Shown here in pieces: positions 35,508-44,430 of a stretch of DNA of 64,000 nucleotides (positions are counted from its first letter, which is position 1; every line of letters starts with the position of its first letter). The stretch is taken from assembly GCA_964344565.1 (NCBI GenBank), contig CAYFNT010000014.1:27506-91505 (forward strand). Direction: 5' to 3'. The notes beneath the pieces were generated by a model that was not told the origin of the DNA, made no database searches, and saw only the letters and a list, made by a program, of their open reading frames with translations. This DNA comes from JACNKJ01 sp964344565 (lineage in GTDB: Bacteria; Krumholzibacteriota; Krumholzibacteriia; JACNKJ01). A program made the translations under genes and the position numbers.

Positions 35508-36857
35508 CTACTGCAGCATGATCATCTTCCGAGCCTGGCGCTCCTCGCCGTTCTGGACTTCGTAGAAGTAGACGCCCGAGGGCATGACCTCGCCCCGTTC
35601 GTTCCGGCCGTCCCAGAGGAAGTGGTAGCTGCCGCTCTCGCCGTGACTGCGTTCCACCTCGCGCAGGACCCTTCCGCCCGCGCTGATGATGCGCAGTTCC
35701 ACGTCGCCGGGCTCGGAGATCTCGTAGTAGAAAGTCGTCGTGGGATTGAAGGGGTTGGGGTAGTTCTGCCCCAGCTCCAGCTTGGGTACCGGCGCTCCCT
35801 CCGGCGCGGCCGTCGGATCGTAGCGATAGAGGATGAGCTGGCCCATCACCTTCCAGTTGGGCTGCGTGTGGCCGTTGTAGTTGTAGTTGCAGTCGGCGCA
35901 GGTCTCGCCGCTGACGCAGTCGGGATTGTTGGGCGAGCAATGGTTGAAATAGGGCTCGATGTTGTAGTCGATGGTCAGGTTCTCGCCGGGCACGAGCAGT
36001 GTGGTGACGTCGTTGTCCCAGGGCACCACCTTGTCTCCCGGGCACCAGCCCGCCCTCGGATACTGCCAGGTTCCGCCCTGTGGACTGCACTCGGTGTTGG
36101 CGCAGCCCTGGAAGAGGATGTGGGTGAAGGTCTCGGACCCGGCGACCACGGAATGGTCCTTGCCGCAGAACTCCGCGCAGTTGTCCGTGTTGCCCTGTCC
36201 GTGTCCGGTGGTGGTCATGCGCACCTTGCCCGCCACGGCCTCGGCGGGGATGAGCACGTCCACGGGCGGCAGGTGGGCCTCGTGGGCCGTCTCGCCGTCG
36301 CCGTAGACGATGTGATCGTGCATCCAGAGGTTCACGACCTCGAAGGGCTGCAGCTCGTCGTAGCCGGTCACGAAGGCGAAGTCGCAGGTGATGAGCCAGC
36401 CGTCCTCGTTGCCCATCCAGGATTCGATGTAGAGCTTCAGGGTGACCATGTCCTTGAGCAGGAACTTGTAGTCGGTGACGTCGAAGACCCACTGGCAGCT
36501 CTGGGGATAGTGGGGCGGTCCCGTGATGTCGTAGGGCGTGATGAAGCGAGCGATTTCCACGTCGCGGGTGTCGCCGCCGCCGAGGTCCTCGATGAGCCGC
36601 AGCCAGGCGTATCGGTCCCAGGGATCGCAGTCGCCGGGCGCGCCGGGACAGCCGATGGTCATGAAGAGGAGTACTTCACCGTAGGCTTCCGCATCGGACG
36701 GAAACTCGAAGGTCTGCGTATGGGGTGTCGCCCAGTTGATGAACTCCTCGTCGTAGGTATGGACCCAGGTCGTGTCGGGTCTGGCGTACTCGGCCGAAGC
36801 TCCGCCCGTGACGAGCAGGAATGCCGTGGCCAGCATGACGATGGTAGGTGCGTTCAT
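35508..36857 (-). CDS. secreted PNGase F homologue with sorting tail
   Basis: 449 residues with a signal peptide (residues 5-22). It matches the Elizabethkingia PNGase F fold along its length. CDPWDRYAW corresponds to CDEWDRYAN, with Asp81 aligned to catalytic Asp60. ARFITPY and DVTDYKFLL match, YIESW places Glu145 at the Glu118 position, NCAEFC places Glu229 at Glu206, and RAGWCPGDKV is conserved. All three acidic active-site residues are therefore present. The enzyme should cleave N-glycans from asparagine of glycoproteins. Unlike PNGase F it carries the FlgD-like tail (QNYPNPFNPTTTF, LWDGRNERGEVMPSGVYF), implying surface delivery. The start follows GGGAGAA. Confidence 0.92.
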   Translation of the reverse strand: MNAPTIVMLATAFLLVTGGASAEYARPDTTWVHTYDEEFINWATPHTQTFEFPSDAEAYGEVLLFMTIGCPGAPGDCDPWDRYAWLRLIEDLGGGDTRDVEIARFITPYDITGPPHYPQSCQWVFDVTDYKFLLKDMVTLKLYIESWMGNEDGWLITCDFAFVTGYDELQPFEVVNLWMHDHIVYGDGETAHEAHLPPVDVLIPAEAVAGKVRMTTTGHGQGNTDNCAEFCGKDHSVVAGSETFTHILFQGCANTECSPQGGTWQYPRAGWCPGDKVVPWDNDVTTLLVPGENLTIDYNIEPYFNHCSPNNPDCVSGETCADCNYNYNGHTQPNWKVMGQLILYRYDPTAAPEGAPVPKLELGQNYPNPFNPTTTFYYEISEPGDVELRIISAGGRVLREVERSHGESGSYHFLWDGRNERGEVMPSGVYFYEVQNGEERQARKMIMLQ

Positions 36858-37054
36858 GGGTTCTCCCTGAGGCTGCTGAAAGAGGGTCAAGCGGGGATTC
36901 TAGCACATGAAGGGATAAATGGCGACAGGCCACAGCTTGAGCTCAGAAAGAACCCGGCGGCAGGCGATGGGAGTTCCTGCCACCGGGCGTGCTCGAGCGA
37001 TTCACGAGCGGTGGGAGAGTAGGGCTTCTACGTTACGGAGTTGTTACCGAAGGG

Positions 37055-37912
37055 CTAGATGCGCCTCTCCATCTCGAACTGCCGGGTGAAAAGTCCGAAA
37101 CCCGACTTCTCGAGGAAGGCCGCGAAAGCCGCATCCCGACGATCCACATTGACCGCCTTGGGGCTCACTCCATCATCCGCCTGTTCGATCAAGGTGGCCA
37201 AGAGCGCGGAAGCTACGCCGCGCCGGCGATACTCTCGCTCCACGAAAAGGCTGTGCAGCCACTGGCTTTCCGGATGATAGATCAACTCGCCGGCGAGTTC
37301 GCCGTCCAACTCTGCGCCCAAAACGACGAGCTCACCGGGAATGCGGGCGATGGAAGGGGCGCTGTTTTCCCAGGATGGCGGCCAGTCGCTTCCTCGGTGC
37401 ATCTCGAGTGCCGGATCAAGGTCGATGGGAAGGATGGCGATCTTATCGACGGCCTTGGCGCGAGTGAAGGCAGCCGCCTCGAGGGCGAAGCAGTCGAAAT
37501 CCCGCGCGATGGAGAAATCTGCCTTCCGATAAGCCGCCACCGCCGGCTCGTTCTCCTGAAGGACTTCGAGCAGGAAGCGCTTCACTCCGCGGCGCTTCAG
37601 CTCCGGCAGGAGAAAATCGAAGAGCCGCCCGGCCAAGCCGCCACCGCGATGTGTGGGAACGATGCCCGTTCCGGAATCGTAGGCCGACAGACCCTCGCCG
37701 TCCTCGTCCAGGCCCACCAGGGTGAATCCAACCATGCGGTCGCCGTCCCAGGCCGCGGCGCTGGTGGACAGGTCCACGCCATTCTTGGTGCAGCGATCCC
37801 GCAGCCATAGTCGCGCGGGCTTGCCCTTGAGGGCGTAGTCGGCGAATGCCTCGTCGAAGCAATCCTCGATGAGCGGGAATTGATCGGGATGCAGGGCGCT
37901 CAGGCGTTCCAT
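37055..37912 (-). CDS. tandem GNAT N-acetyltransferase-like protein
   Basis: 285 residues with two GNAT-type halves. The first contains the acetyl-CoA motif A region VPTHRGGGLAGRLFDFLLPELKRRG; the second has LFVEREYRRRGVASALLATLIE. The second half lacks some of the usual strands, so one half may be degenerate. Substrate unknown. The stop of the upstream zinc-ribbon-like gene is seven bases before this start, so the two are likely co-transcribed. Confidence 0.82.
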   Translation of the reverse strand: MERLSALHPDQFPLIEDCFDEAFADYALKGKPARLWLRDRCTKNGVDLSTSAAAWDGDRMVGFTLVGLDEDGEGLSAYDSGTGIVPTHRGGGLAGRLFDFLLPELKRRGVKRFLLEVLQENEPAVAAYRKADFSIARDFDCFALEAAAFTRAKAVDKIAILPIDLDPALEMHRGSDWPPSWENSAPSIARIPGELVVLGAELDGELAGELIYHPESQWLHSLFVEREYRRRGVASALLATLIEQADDGVSPKAVNVDRRDAAFAAFLEKSGFGLFTRQFEMERRI

Positions 37913-37919
37913 TCCGAGA

Positions 37920-38384
37920 TCAGAGTTCCCTCGAAATGGAGATGAGCTCGCCGCTGCTGATGAGTTCCGCGTTGATGCAGTCCACCCGGTTGCAGACGCC
38001 CACGCAATCGGAGAAGTTCGCCCCGGTGTCCAGGAAGAGCGCGATCAGCTCTCCCCCGCATGGGCAATGGGAATGCACGGGTAACTTCACTTCGCAATCG
38101 GGACAGAAGAGCTCGAGGAGCTGTCCCTCTTCCAGGTCGATGCCCAGGGAGATGCGCGCCTTGTCGCCGAAAACGGGGCTGAGCGCCACGAGCCCTTCGT
38201 CCTCGCCGTGGCGCACCCCCAGCATGACTCCGGCGTTTCCGTTGAAGATGGCCCGATCGTTGACCAAGGAATGTCCGTTGGGACAGTAGATCTCGCGGAT
38301 CATCAGCACGTTTCCCTTGGCGGCCACGCGTCCGCTCAGGGGATTCGGGATGACCAGCATTCCCTTCTTGTCGAAACGTTTCAT
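37920..38384 (-). CDS. Cys-rich zinc-ribbon-like cytoplasmic protein
   Basis: 154 residues, no signal peptide. Cysteines come in paired motifs: IYCPNGHSL, LFCPDCEVKL, SHCPCGGEL and a C-terminal run of C-x3-C-x4-C. This suggests one or two zinc ribbons. No enzymatic motif is seen. Start set by AGGAG five bases before the ATG. It overlaps nothing and heads a two-gene unit with the GNAT protein. Function unknown; a metal-dependent binding protein is a guess. Confidence 0.6.
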   Translation of the reverse strand: MKRFDKKGMLVIPNPLSGRVAAKGNVLMIREIYCPNGHSLVNDRAIFNGNAGVMLGVRHGEDEGLVALSPVFGDKARISLGIDLEEGQLLELFCPDCEVKLPVHSHCPCGGELIALFLDTGANFSDCVGVCNRVDCINAELISSGELISISREL

Positions 38385-38530
38385 TTGGGCTCCTCGCTCT
38401 TTCCTCGATTATAGATGTGGCCGTCCGATCCCACAACGCGTTTCGGGACTTGGGGAAATCCGCGCGTAAGCCTCCCGTAACGCGCCCCGGATACCTTCGC
38501 GGCATAAGGTCAATCCAAAGGAGGAATGGC

Positions 38531-39316
38531 ATGGCACGAAGGCTTCTCTCTCTGATGCTCGTGGCGATCCTGGTCGGCGCGGGCTCCGCCGTTTCCGAGG
38601 AAATCTACTATCTCTGGTTCGACGACGAGAACACCTACCTGTGCGACGATCCGTTCGTGGAGTCAGGGCTCGATGCCTGGCTCGCCGAGACCACCGACGA
38701 CGATTGCTCCGGCGCGGGCTTTTGCGATTTCGGATGGTCCGAGGGGGTCATCTACATGCATCCGGTGCGGCTGGTGGTGGACCTGAGCACGGTGGGGGCC
38801 GTGGATTCGGTGGAGGTCTGGAGTTGGGTGACCGAACCGGACAATCTCCGAGTCTTCCTCTACCAGGGCGACACCATCATCGAGCAGGTGGCCAGCGACT
38901 GGTACGACGGCGATCTCACCCTCTACGGCAATGGTCAGGAATACGACTATCTGGTCATCTCGGCCTGCGACGCCGAATTCTACGAGGCCTATCTCTACGC
39001 TTCCGAAGCCGTGGACGTGGAAGACCAGGTTCCGGGAAGCCGGTCGGACCTGGCGGCCTACCCCAATCCCTTCAATCCCAAGACGACCCTTTCCTACTCT
39101 CTGCCCGAGGACTGCAGGGTGAGTCTGAGCATCCACGATCTGGCGGGGCGCAAGAAGATCGATCTCGTGAGCGGCGAGATGCGGGAAGGCGGAGAGCACT
39201 TCGAGGTCTGGAACGGAAGGGACGCGCGGGGTCGCCTATTGGCCAGCGGCGCCTACATCGCGCGACTGGTAACGCCCTACGGAAGCGAAAGCCGCCGCCT
39301 GCTCCTGGTCAAGTGA
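38531..39316 (+). CDS. small secreted protein with sorting tail
   Basis: 261 residues, start set by AAGGAGG. The signal peptide (LLSLMLVAILVGAGSAVS) precedes a roughly 160-residue acidic domain of unknown type that has several cysteines (TYLCDDP, DDDCSGAGFCDFG). The last 85 residues are the canonical tail: AAYPNPFNPKTTLSY, then IHDLAGRKKIDL, WNGRDARGRLLASGAY and RRLLLVK. The N-terminal part has strand-rich character (HPVRLVVDLSTVGAVDSVEVW) and may be a carbohydrate- or ligand-binding module. Nothing in it is recognised. Confidence 0.75.
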   Translation: MARRLLSLMLVAILVGAGSAVSEEIYYLWFDDENTYLCDDPFVESGLDAWLAETTDDDCSGAGFCDFGWSEGVIYMHPVRLVVDLSTVGAVDSVEVWSWVTEPDNLRVFLYQGDTIIEQVASDWYDGDLTLYGNGQEYDYLVISACDAEFYEAYLYASEAVDVEDQVPGSRSDLAAYPNPFNPKTTLSYSLPEDCRVSLSIHDLAGRKKIDLVSGEMREGGEHFEVWNGRDARGRLLASGAYIARLVTPYGSESRRLLLVK

Positions 39317-39340
39317 CCAGGAGAGGCGACGCTGCGATTC

Positions 39341-41968
39341 CTAGAGATTGATCCAGCGGTTGATCTTGAGCAGGAAGACGTTGTGGGGCTCCACGTTGAA
39401 CAGTTCGTCCAGATCGTTGCCCAGGGCGAACTCTCCGCGCTGGTCGTAGCCGAATCGGGACTGTGACCAGACGAGATAGAGGCTGGATCCGGGCGAGTAG
39501 GCCCAGCGGATGACCAGGTTGGAGTTGAAGTCCCGAATGTTGAAGCTCGGATCGTAGAAGTAGTAGTCGGCTTCATCGTCGCCGTCCTCGTCCACGACGT
39601 AGTACTCCTCCGCGTCGCTGTAGTAGTCCAGCTCGCCGAGCTCCGCGTAGCGGTCCTCGTAGGCGCCCGCCATGGGATCGGTGACCCTCTTGAACTGATC
39701 GTATTCGCCGGCGGCGATGAAGGGCGCGCCATAGAACTGCACGGTGAGATTCGGCGTAAGGCTGTAGTCGATGCGCAGGGACGCGTCGAAGGTTCGCTGG
39801 CTGATGCTGCCGTAGATGTATCGCGGATCTCCTTCGAAGTCCGTGGCCGAGACGTACTGCATGTCGTTCTCGCGCCAGCTCAGCGATGGATTCATTTCGA
39901 TGCGCAATGCGTTGCTCGGACGCCAGGCGATGTAGGACCAGAAACCGTGTCCGCCGCCCGCGTCGTCGTCGAGCCTGTGGAACCAGCTGCCCGCGCCGCC
40001 CGACACGACCTTGCTGTGGTCGGTATTGAGGTTGGCGTCCATGTTGAAGTTCCCGGGCATGCGCATGGAGGGTCCGCCGCGCAGCTCCCAGTTGGAGATG
40101 CGTTCGTTCTCCCGGGACACCGAATAGTTGTAACGCCAGTTGTTCTTGAACTGGGCGTTGGAGTTGAGGTTGAAGGCCATGTACAGATGGCGTCCGCTGA
40201 GATCGAAGTCGTTCCACTGGTTGAAGTTGAATGACATGCGATTGAAGACGCTGAAGGGGCGGCGGATGTTGTAGCCCACCCAGGAGAACTGATTGAGCTC
40301 GTCGGCGTTGCGCACGAAGCCGAGGTCGTTGATCTCGAAGCCCGGGGAGCGCCAGGCCAGCCCCGTGTCGAAGTTCAAACTGCCCTGGGACTTGCCCATG
40401 CGGAAGGACCCCGCGTGTCCGGTCAGCGCGGTGAGCGTGGAATCCACGTCCACGCGATCATTGTCGGGACGCTGATAGTAGCGGGCCGGGGCGGTCTGGG
40501 TGTCGAGCATGGCCTCCTCGCTCCCCGACACCCGGCTCGCGAAGAGGTTCGAGGTCACGTAGTAGTTGCGCTGGTTGAAGTAGTGGAAGAAGTCCAGGGC
40601 GCCGGCATAGGCGGCCTCGTGAAGGAATTCCACCTCTTCGGTGTCGATGCTCCGGTTGACCGCGGTGAACATGCCGCCAAGTCGGGTTTCGCCGCCGCGA
40701 AGATCCTGCTGGAGGCGCCCCACGAAGTAGTTCGTCTTGGGCTCCACGGTCACCTTGCTTCGCTCGCCGTTCAATTCGATTTCGGCTTCCTCGCGTCCGG
40801 TGACGCTCTCCATCACGCCCACCGAAAGACCGCCGTCGGTCTTGCCCGTGAGCTTGAAGGCCCCGAGGATCGAGGTGTTGAGGGGCTGGTCCACGTAGCC
40901 TTCCTCGTACCAGTCCGCGCGGTAATGGGGCGAGCGGCCGATGCGCCGGGAGTAGAAGAGCCTGTCCCGGGTATGGGTTCCGTAGGCCACCGAGGGAGCC
41001 AGGCGCAGTTCGAAGATGTTCTTGCCCTCGATGAAGAAGGGCCGCTTCTCCTGGTAGAAGGTCTCGAAGGCGGTGAGGTTCACCTGCGAAGGATCGGCCT
41101 CGACCTGTCCGAAGTCGGGATTCACGGTGAAGTCCAGAGTGAGGTCGCTGGTCACCCCGATCTTTCCGTCCAGGCCTCCGCTGAATTCCCCGCGGCTTCC
41201 GTCGGCGAAGGGGTTGCCGCCTTCCGCGGGAAATGTCTCTCCCTTGGAGACCGCATAGGGAAGAAGCTCGACCTGCCGCTGCGCGGGTATGTTCCGGATG
41301 CCGCGAAGCTCGCCGAACTTGCTGACCCAGCCGTTCTCGTCCTTGGGGATGACCTGCCAGCAGGATCGTTCCTCGAGGCGATGGATGCGACGCTGCACCT
41401 GGATGCCCCAGACCTGCTCCTCCTCGCCGTTGTAGCGAAGCTGACTCAGGGGGATGCGCAGCTCGGCGGTCCAGCCGTCCTCGCAGGGCTGGGCCGCGTG
41501 ATCCCAGATGGGATCCCAGCTGGGGTCCCAGTTGTGGCCGTCCTCGCTGATGAGTTCGTCGCCCTGGGTTCCCGAGAGACTGGCCGTGAATGAGAAGGCC
41601 GTGCGTCCGTCGTGATAGCTGTCGATGTTCACTTCCACCCAGTCCCCGGGGAAGTGATCGCGACGCGACAGGATGCTCGCCATCTTCTCGGGCTCGGGGT
41701 CCTTGGCGTGATAGGCCAGGTAGAGGTTCTCATCGTCGTAGAGAATCTTGAAGGCCGTCTGTCCGGTGGGCAGTTCGCCCTCGACGGGTTCGCGCTGCAA
41801 GAACTCGCTGGACCAGTTCACCTGTTTCCAAACGGCTTCATCCACGTGTCCGTCGATGCGTGGAGCCTGATCGGCGCGGACCGTGGTATAGCTTCGTTTT
41901 TCCGCGTGAGAATCCTGCGCGAAGAGCAGGATCACTCCAAGCAATGCAAGCAGGGTCGTTTTTCTCAT
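39341..41968 (-). CDS. DUF5916 outer-membrane protein with CBM9-like N-terminal domain
   Basis: 875 residues with a signal peptide (LLALLGVILLFAQDSHA). Residues about 35-230 form a family-9 carbohydrate-binding-like domain (APRIDGHVDEAVWKQV, then AFKILYDDENLYLAYHAKDP). The rest matches the DUF5916 pattern, a large predicted beta-barrel (ELLPYAVSKGE, GVTSDLTLDFTVNPDFGQVEADPSQVNLTAFE, with the F-x-Q-E-K-R-P-F-F phrase). These are widespread in FCB bacteria and probably sit in the outer membrane, but their role is not established. It lacks the sorting tail. The C-terminal segment FLLKINRWINL has the alternating pattern of a final strand. Confidence 0.85.
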   Translation of the reverse strand: MRKTTLLALLGVILLFAQDSHAEKRSYTTVRADQAPRIDGHVDEAVWKQVNWSSEFLQREPVEGELPTGQTAFKILYDDENLYLAYHAKDPEPEKMASILSRRDHFPGDWVEVNIDSYHDGRTAFSFTASLSGTQGDELISEDGHNWDPSWDPIWDHAAQPCEDGWTAELRIPLSQLRYNGEEEQVWGIQVQRRIHRLEERSCWQVIPKDENGWVSKFGELRGIRNIPAQRQVELLPYAVSKGETFPAEGGNPFADGSRGEFSGGLDGKIGVTSDLTLDFTVNPDFGQVEADPSQVNLTAFETFYQEKRPFFIEGKNIFELRLAPSVAYGTHTRDRLFYSRRIGRSPHYRADWYEEGYVDQPLNTSILGAFKLTGKTDGGLSVGVMESVTGREEAEIELNGERSKVTVEPKTNYFVGRLQQDLRGGETRLGGMFTAVNRSIDTEEVEFLHEAAYAGALDFFHYFNQRNYYVTSNLFASRVSGSEEAMLDTQTAPARYYQRPDNDRVDVDSTLTALTGHAGSFRMGKSQGSLNFDTGLAWRSPGFEINDLGFVRNADELNQFSWVGYNIRRPFSVFNRMSFNFNQWNDFDLSGRHLYMAFNLNSNAQFKNNWRYNYSVSRENERISNWELRGGPSMRMPGNFNMDANLNTDHSKVVSGGAGSWFHRLDDDAGGGHGFWSYIAWRPSNALRIEMNPSLSWRENDMQYVSATDFEGDPRYIYGSISQRTFDASLRIDYSLTPNLTVQFYGAPFIAAGEYDQFKRVTDPMAGAYEDRYAELGELDYYSDAEEYYVVDEDGDDEADYYFYDPSFNIRDFNSNLVIRWAYSPGSSLYLVWSQSRFGYDQRGEFALGNDLDELFNVEPHNVFLLKINRWINL

Positions 41969-42104
41969 GGTTATCCTCTGGCGATCTGCGGTCAGCGGGC
42001 AGCGGTCGTTAGAACACTTCGGGGGAGGCCGACATCTGTACGGAATGGACGTTCGGGAGTTCCGCAGGGTTTGAATCTGTTTGCGGGGCTGCTAAGCTGC
42101 GGCC

Positions 42105-42878
42105 ATGAGTTCGATTCACGAGACCTATTTCATCCGCGAGGAGGGCGAGGGCCGTCGCCTGGGGCAGTTCGGTCGCCTGGCCGGCATCCCCGCAATCTCC
42201 CATGCACTAACGCCCAAGGGCGACTGGCTTCTGCCCTCGGATCTTTCGGTCAGCGAGCACTCGGGACGATGCGACGCGCTGGCTCGCGAGCTAGGCCTCG
42301 AATCGGCGGCCTGGCTCAGTCAGGTGCACGGGAATCGGGTCTTTTATGCCGGCAATTCCGGATTGCTCGGAGAGGGCGACGCGCTGATCAGCGACCGGCC
42401 CGGTCTCGGCATCATCGTGAGAGGCGCGGACTGTCCCCTCGTGCTCGCCGTGGCGCAGGGCCCGCGAGGACCGGCGGTGGGGGCGGCCCACGCCAGTTGG
42501 CGGGGCACCGTGGCCAGGGCCACGCAGAAGATGCTCGAGGCGCTTCTCCAGCTCTGCGGAGGCGCGGCGGATTCCGTGGTCGCGGCCATCTCACCGTCGG
42601 CCGGGCCCTGCTGCTACGAGGTGGGGGAAGAGCTGCGCGAAACCGCCATGGCCGAACTCGGATCCGGAGCCGATGCCTTCTTCGAGAGGCGGGGGGATTC
42701 CCTCTACTTCGATCTCTGGTCGGCGAATCGGGTCCAGCTTCTCGAACTGGGATGCGAACCGGCCGGGATCAGCCTGGCCGCCCACTGCACCATGTGCCGC
42801 AACGAGGACTATCCCAGTTGGCGAGTCGAGAAGGAAGCCGCCGGCCGCATGGCGGCCATCATCGGCATCCGGGCATGA
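42105..42878 (+). CDS. pgeF: PgeF/YlmD-family purine nucleoside phosphorylase (laccase domain)
   Basis: 257 residues, the usual size for the family. The zinc-binding and catalytic triad is visible: His in SQVHGNRV, Cys in RGADCPLVL, His in AAHASWRG. GPCCYEVGEEL and the C-terminal CTMCRNEDYPSWR are also family hallmarks. The family is often annotated as polyphenol oxidase but acts as an adenosine deaminase/purine nucleoside phosphorylase. In E. coli the homologue has also been linked to cell-wall fidelity. The start ATG has only a weak ribosome site. It is convergent with the anti-sigma gene, three bases apart. Confidence 0.9.
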   Translation: MSSIHETYFIREEGEGRRLGQFGRLAGIPAISHALTPKGDWLLPSDLSVSEHSGRCDALARELGLESAAWLSQVHGNRVFYAGNSGLLGEGDALISDRPGLGIIVRGADCPLVLAVAQGPRGPAVGAAHASWRGTVARATQKMLEALLQLCGGAADSVVAAISPSAGPCCYEVGEELRETAMAELGSGADAFFERRGDSLYFDLWSANRVQLLELGCEPAGISLAAHCTMCRNEDYPSWRVEKEAAGRMAAIIGIRA

Positions 42879-42881
42879 GCC

Positions 42882-43586
42882 TCATCGCTTCCTGAACTGA
42901 AGGACGAGTGCCCCGAGAGCGAGGATCAGCGCGCCGAGGCTCAGCAGCGGAGGATGAAGCGCGCGGTATCCCAGCTCCGCGAGCAGGCCCGCCCGGCGGA
43001 AGGCGCGATTGCTCTCCCTCAGGGGCGAGAGGTCGGCAGGGATGGGTTCCACCGACACCAGATACTCTCCTGGCTCGCGCGTTTCCGCCGGCAAGGCCAT
43101 GCTCGTTTCCTGCAAGGTCCGTGTGCGACTGAAACTGCCGTCGAGATTCTCCACCGTCACGCGATAGACGCGGGCCTCCGGCACTCGGCTCCAACGCAGA
43201 TCGGGACTGCGCAGGCTCAACACCTCGCCTTCCACGGGACGCTCGATGCGGAAGGTCTCTTCCTCTCCCCGGTAGGGGCTTTCGCCGCTCTCCAGAGGGC
43301 TGCCGGTCATGAAGAAGAAGACCGCGAGGACCGCGGCCAGCGCGGCGGCGAAGGCGAGCAGAGGCCGATGGGCCCGCTTCAGATCACCAGTCCAGTTCTC
43401 GGCCTTGGACAGTTCCCGCGCCGCGCCGTCCTCGAATTCCGCCTGTTCGCGACAGGCGTGACAGAGGTCGAGGTGGAGATCGAGCAGTTCCCGGCTTTCG
43501 GCATCCAACTGCGGATCCTCCCGCCGCTCAAGCAGGCGGCCGATCTTCGGATCCACGCAGCGGTAGCTCAGGTCATCAGGGGTCAT
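42882..43586 (-). CDS. membrane anti-sigma factor-like protein with zinc-binding N-terminus
   Basis: 234 residues from the ATG with AGGAGGA upstream. The N-terminal region contains His-x3-Cys-x2-Cys (LDLHLDLCHACREQ), the pattern of zinc-binding anti-sigma (ZAS) domains. It is followed by a membrane segment (PLLAFAAALAAVLAVFFFMTG), an extracytoplasmic beta-rich domain (VEGEVLSLRSPDLRWSRV and a following Fn3-like strand VYRVTVENLDG), and a second membrane segment at the C-terminus with a basic end. It lies directly downstream of a sigma factor gene, 23 bases apart, as expected for a cognate anti-sigma factor that releases sigma on an envelope signal. Confidence 0.78.
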   Translation of the reverse strand: MTPDDLSYRCVDPKIGRLLERREDPQLDAESRELLDLHLDLCHACREQAEFEDGAARELSKAENWTGDLKRAHRPLLAFAAALAAVLAVFFFMTGSPLESGESPYRGEEETFRIERPVEGEVLSLRSPDLRWSRVPEARVYRVTVENLDGSFSRTRTLQETSMALPAETREPGEYLVSVEPIPADLSPLRESNRAFRRAGLLAELGYRALHPPLLSLGALILALGALVLQFRKR

Positions 43587-43609
43587 GAGAGGGTCCTCCT
43601 TGCGGACAC

Positions 43610-44182
43610 TCATCCATCCATATCCAGCGCATCTTCCATGATGCGCCGAAGTCGTTTGAGGCACTGGTGCTTTCGGGCGTAGACGCCCTGCACCGAGGCC
43701 AGGCCCAGCTTCCGGCGAAGCTTGCGCACGGGCATCTTTTCGAAGTAGATCGCCCGGAGCAGGTCTCGGCAGGGCTGGTCCAGGGCGGCCAGGCCCTCGG
43801 CGAGTCCCGCGAAGATCTCCCTGTGAAGCAGGCGGTCGAGGTGGTTCTCGCCGACCCGGGGCTCCTTGGAGAGGATGCGCAGCTTGCTCTCCCGTCGGCG
43901 TCGGTTGCGTATGAGCTGAAGGCAGCGATTGCGCAGGGCGACCCGGGCCAGGTTGCGAAGATTTCCTTCGAATCGACCCTGTCGCCTCAGAAGTTCGAGG
44001 ATCCTGAGCAAGGTGTCCTGGACGGCGTCCTCGGCCTCGCCGTTGGATCCCAGAATGCTCATCGCCTGGGGAAGCAACAAATCGAACAGGGCGGCGCTGA
44101 GGCGATCGTCGGCGCCGGTCTCGCCCTCGAAAAACGAATCGAGTTCATTGCGGAAAGGATCGCCATTTCCCGGCTGATGCAT
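43610..44182 (-). CDS. ECF-type sigma-70 family RNA polymerase sigma factor
   Basis: About 190 residues when started at the ATG with GGGGGAG upstream; the frame stays open further upstream to 44371. Region 2 is visible as NGEAEDAVQDTLLRILELL and region 4 as RKLGLASVQGVYARKHQCLKRLRRI, joined by a variable linker with RNRRRRESKLRIL. It is the first gene of a pair with a ZAS-like anti-sigma factor and is divergent from the TPR-CHAT lipoprotein gene. The short divergent region (44183-44430) probably contains the autoregulated promoter. Confidence 0.85.
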   Translation of the reverse strand: MHQPGNGDPFRNELDSFFEGETGADDRLSAALFDLLLPQAMSILGSNGEAEDAVQDTLLRILELLRRQGRFEGNLRNLARVALRNRCLQLIRNRRRRESKLRILSKEPRVGENHLDRLLHREIFAGLAEGLAALDQPCRDLLRAIYFEKMPVRKLRRKLGLASVQGVYARKHQCLKRLRRIMEDALDMDG

Positions 44183-44430
44183 CGATCGCTCACTCCCCCC
44201 GTGACCGGAAACCAGTTTCAGGCAATGTCTCTCCGGGCGCAACGGCTTTCCCGACTCGTCTGGCCCAGGAACCGTCGGCTCCTGCGGGGAAGAGAGCCGG
44301 CATGGCTCTCCCCCGGGAGCCGACCTTCCTGGGTGGGTCGCTTTGCGCTGGGGTTCATTAGCGAATTTCATGGATGTCAGATTCCTCTCCTTTCTATAGA
44401 ATCCCGAAGTCCCGGTCTTGAAAGAACGAC

